Assembly: GCA_027347805.1 (NCBI GenBank)
Contig: DAIEQP010000216.1
Location: 1 to 8,866, forward strand
Direction: 5' to 3'
Origin: Ignavibacteria bacterium
GTDB lineage: Bacteria; Bacteroidota; Ignavibacteria; Ignavibacteriales; Melioribacteraceae
DNA: 8,866 bases
The notes beneath the pieces were generated by a model. That model searched no databases and was not told the DNA's origin. It worked only from the letters and a program-made list of their open reading frames with translations. Position numbers and translations under genes: made by a program. How positions within the stretch are numbered: position 1 is the stretch's first letter; the number at the start of each line of letters is the position of its first letter. Below are positions 6,714 through 8,866 of this stretch, piece after piece.

Positions 6714-6727
6714 TGATGATCTCCTAA

Positions 6728-8146
6728 TTATGATAATTGAAATTCGGGAAGTCTCATAAGCGCTTTAAAGAATTTATCCAAGCGTGTTGAAGCCCCTGAT
6801 GAATATGTTGACCAATTTTGAACAACAGTTCCATCAAGCAATGCTGCAAGCAATTCATCTTTTCTTATTTGGCTTAATGGAAATTGAATTAAAACTTTAG
6901 TTACATCATCAATGAATTGAACTGCATTTTCCGAACTGGAATACGTTCTTGCATAAGCAAGTGAGTCCACTTTAAAAGTTTTACTGTTAATTTTCATTCC
7001 AGTAATAACTAAATCCGACCAATTATTTCTTGAAGGGAAATAATTTGTATTTATCCATTTCCTCTGCCCTTCCCAGCCCCTTACATCCGGAGGATTAAAC
7101 ACTTCCTGTTCAAGATCTCTTGATTTAGATCTTATTGTATTTAATAAGTCATTATCATATGTCATGTTAAAAAAGCGGATTAATGAAATTAAAAATTCAA
7201 CCGGCGATTTTATTTTCGCGCCTCTAATATCAACCGAATGAAAATATTGCGACTTTAACATAACTGAGAGCACAGGTTTCATAACAAAATTATTTGCTCT
7301 CATTACTTCTGCAAGTTGTTTAACATAATCCTCGTTGGGATGATAATAAGCAAATTCTTTATACAGTTTTCTGCACAAATATTCTGAAGCTGGAACAGAT
7401 TTATCCGAAAAAATTAAATTCACTACATCATCCTGATTCCATTTACCAGTTTTTCCAAAAATTGTTTTTGTATTTGCATCCCATCGAGATGTAGTAAAAA
7501 TTCCTTTTAGATTATTATTATCGACAGTCCAGCCAGTTAAAGCGCGCGCAGCATTTTTAATATCATCTTCTGTGTAATTTCCAATTCCCAAAGTGAAAAG
7601 CTCCATCAATTCTCTTCCATAATTTTCATTTGGACTGCTGCCAGTACTTGTATTACCATTTAAATAGATCAGCATTGCAGGATCTATTGTTACTTTTTTT
7701 GTTAAATCGATAATATTGCCAAAGGCAAATTGACGGAAAAGGGAATTTGACAAATAATAAAACTGGGGAACCTGCACAGTATTGAATTCAGTGACAAAAA
7801 GGTTTGACCAGAACCAAACCATTTTCTCTCGGAAAGAATATCCCTGTGTAAGCATTAAATTTAACCACCACCAGGTAAGTGAGTATCGCCAATTTGTATA
7901 ATTTGATCCGGTATTATTTGTAGAGTTATTTGCCAGTGTTACCCACTCCTGGCTATTGTATGTAGGTGTTGCAGGCTGCGGCAGATCTTTCAACAAATAA
8001 TTATCAACAAAATCATCCAATGATTTGGAAAGTGCAAAATCTAAATCTGCTTTCGAATAACCATATAAAGTTCTTGATAATACATGCCGCGCTGCATCCA
8101 AATCCCAGACGGCAATTTTTTCCAAATAACTAGATTTATTAATCAA
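6728..8146 (-). CDS. DUF1800 family protein, partner of the adjacent DUF1501 protein
   Basis: This 472-residue protein matches DUF1800 (PF08811) along its length. A18-A-R-H-V-L-S-R lies near the N-terminus and R106-E-K-M-V-W-F-W-S-N in the first third. The signature block M158-L-I-Y-L-N-G-N leads into P172-N-E-N-Y-G-R-E-L-M-E-L-F-T-L-G and A199-A-R-A-L-T-G-W. Late in the protein comes P352-P-D-V-R-G-W. The start is TTG (8144-8146), with GGAG 7 nt upstream. An in-frame TAA two codons before it excludes an earlier start, and the next in-frame Met is near residue 98, inside the domain. No signal peptide, membrane segment or T9SS domain is visible, unlike its DUF1501 partner. The family's activity is not known. 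It is the first gene of the operon DUF1800-DUF1501-Spy-like. Confidence 0.9.
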   Translation of the reverse strand: MINKSSYLEKIAVWDLDAARHVLSRTLYGYSKADLDFALSKSLDDFVDNYLLKDLPQPATPTYNSQEWVTLANNSTNNTGSNYTNWRYSLTWWWLNLMLTQGYSFREKMVWFWSNLFVTEFNTVQVPQFYYLSNSLFRQFAFGNIIDLTKKVTIDPAMLIYLNGNTSTGSSPNENYGRELMELFTLGIGNYTEDDIKNAARALTGWTVDNNNLKGIFTTSRWDANTKTIFGKTGKWNQDDVVNLIFSDKSVPASEYLCRKLYKEFAYYHPNEDYVKQLAEVMRANNFVMKPVLSVMLKSQYFHSVDIRGAKIKSPVEFLISLIRFFNMTYDNDLLNTIRSKSRDLEQEVFNPPDVRGWEGQRKWINTNYFPSRNNWSDLVITGMKINSKTFKVDSLAYARTYSSSENAVQFIDDVTKVLIQFPLSQIRKDELLAALLDGTVVQNWSTYSSGASTRLDKFFKALMRLPEFQLS

Positions 8147-8153
8147 GATTTAT

Positions 8154-8157
8154 CTCC
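8154..8157 (-). promoter_or_regulatory. Ribosome binding site deciding the TTG start of the DUF1800 gene
   Basis: Read on the - strand, TTGGAG precedes the TTG codon by 7 nt. It supports translation from this rare start codon, because no ATG or GTG exists between the in-frame stop and the first conserved motif. Confidence 0.75.
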
Positions 8158-8171
8158 AATTAGATTTTTGA

Positions 8172-8203
8172 CAAAAATATTATGGCAAAAGTTTAATTAC
8201 TAA
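8172..8203 (-). promoter_or_regulatory. Possible Bacteroidota-type promoter of the DUF1800 operon
   Basis: On the - strand TATTTTTG (8179-8172) matches the TAnnTTTG -7 element of Bacteroidota housekeeping promoters exactly. A TTAG at 8203-8200, 20 nt upstream, is one mismatch from the TTTG -33 element. Transcription would start roughly 20 nt before the ribosome binding site and start codon. In AT-rich sequence such matches arise by chance, and it is not known that this organism's sigma factor has this specificity. Confidence 0.3.
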
Positions 8204-8254
8204 TACTAAATCTGTTCCTCATTTTAACGAAAACACACTTTGCATGTATAAATT

Positions 8255-8866
8255 TTAAATACTGGCAGCATAAATTGCATTGAAAAGTAATTTAAACGTA
8301 CCAAAAGTTTGATGACGATTTTGAACCTTGAAACCATATAGAATTACATGCCCTGTTTTTTGCTTCACATCAATAACGGCGGCTCTCTTAAATAAAAAAT
8401 CTTCACCCAACAAAAAACCGGATTTAAGCAACCCTGACGTAGGATAACGTGCAATTACAGTTCTATCATAATTTCCAAATGGTATTGAGGTTGCAAAAGC
8501 AATATTGTCGCTAAGATAGCCTATAGTTTCCTGGTTCATTCCAAAACCAATTGGATTAGTATTGTCAACATTTATTCTTAATAAAGAACCGGGACAATAA
8601 AATTCTTCCGGCTTAATACTTTTAAGTACGTTTGTGATTCTTAATCCAAGATCTTCAATTGCAAAATTGCAGGATTGACCAAGCGTTAAAAGATATCCTC
8701 CATCTTTTTCAACAAATGTCTTCAGATTTTCCACACCTTCCTTTTCAATTCCTCCTTCAAATTCAGGGGGTTTGGGTCTGGAAAATCTTGCATTTTCCCC
8801 TGACGGTTTTCCTGTTTTGATTAAATCTACGTTTATATCGGGCAGAATTATAACGTCAAATTGATC
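8255..8866 (-). CDS. C-terminal part of a probable M14-family zinc carboxypeptidase-like protein (5' end outside window)
   Basis: The frame is open from the right edge to the TAA at 8255-8257, giving 203 residues with no start in view. The GTG at 8734 is internal, since conserved sequence continues upstream of it. Visible features are F3-D-V-I-I-L-P-D, then E37-G-G-I-E and G44-V-E-N-L-K-T-F-V, then G57-Y-L-L-T-L-G-Q-S-C, Y90-C-P-G-S-L-L-R-I, and a late block containing G-T-F-K-L-L-F-N. This pattern is familiar from the GATase1-like domain at the end of large exported M14 metallopeptidases. The zinc-binding catalytic domain would lie outside the window, so the peptidase call rests only on this recalled resemblance. 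No T9SS sorting domain is present. The 108-nt gap to the DUF1800 gene shows no clear terminator, so read-through is possible. Confidence 0.6.
   Translation of the reverse strand, partial: DQFDVIILPDINVDLIKTGKPSGENARFSRPKPPEFEGGIEKEGVENLKTFVEKDGGYLLTLGQSCNFAIEDLGLRITNVLKSIKPEEFYCPGSLLRINVDNTNPIGFGMNQETIGYLSDNIAFATSIPFGNYDRTVIARYPTSGLLKSGFLLGEDFLFKRAAVIDVKQKTGHVILYGFKVQNRHQTFGTFKLLFNAIYAASI

Noticed and set aside
6400..6759. A 119-codon open frame on the + strand overlapping the start of the DUF1501 gene and the end of the DUF1800 gene.
   Set aside because: It is antisense to two well-supported coding regions, and its translation looks like a reverse-frame shadow with no recognisable domain.
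4786..8146. The DUF1800-DUF1501-Spy-like operon as a possible defence or mobile module.
   Set aside because: No recombinase, nuclease, repeat or composition break is visible. The sorting domain and leader point to an exported structural or enzymatic role.

Overview
The window is AT-rich bacterial DNA and most likely comes from an Ignavibacteria-like member of the Bacteroidota/Chlorobiota group. The best clue is the C-terminal type IX secretion (T9SS) sorting domain on one protein, with its Asn-Tyr-Pro-Asn-Pro-Phe-Asn-Pro core, together with a paired DUF1501/DUF1800 locus and a cobalamin-riboswitch-controlled TonB-dependent receptor. This assignment is inference. No rRNA, tRNA, CRISPR array or insertion sequence was seen.

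Left part, + strand (161-4743). The first gene encodes a soluble chemoreceptor-like protein. It joins a two-cluster ferredoxin domain, a degenerate [FeFe]-hydrogenase H-cluster domain, a third Fe-S motif (PF04060 type) and a HAMP-like/methyl-accepting signalling domain. It looks like a hydrogen or redox sensor wired to chemotaxis, not a catalytic hydrogenase. A cobalamin riboswitch aptamer (about 2508-2687) follows, then an expression platform of roughly 130 nt, then a BtuB-like outer-membrane receptor (2818-4743). The platform holds a candidate intrinsic terminator and a long hairpin that buries the receptor's Shine-Dalgarno sequence. The anti-Shine-Dalgarno strand of that hairpin can also pair over 12 contiguous positions with the aptamer core, so a two-state switch can be read directly from the sequence.

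Middle. A perfect 12-bp stem with a 4-nt loop (4750-4777) lies between the converging receptor gene and the minus-strand operon and probably terminates both.

Right part, - strand (8146 down to 4786). Three tightly spaced genes form an operon in the order DUF1800 protein (TTG start, no signal peptide), DUF1501 protein (twin-arginine-like leader plus T9SS sorting domain), and a small exported Spy/CpxP-like LTxxQ protein. The gaps are 14 and 11 nt, and ribosome binding sites sit against the preceding stop codons. The DUF1501/DUF1800 pairing is a recurrent, functionally obscure arrangement; the DUF1501 product appears to be exported and placed on the cell surface. Upstream of the operon and on the same strand, the 3' end of a gene runs off the right edge of the window (8255-8866). 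It resembles the C-terminal domain of large exported M14-type zinc carboxypeptidases.

The two most interesting items are the H-cluster chemoreceptor and the two-layer architecture of the cobalamin riboswitch.
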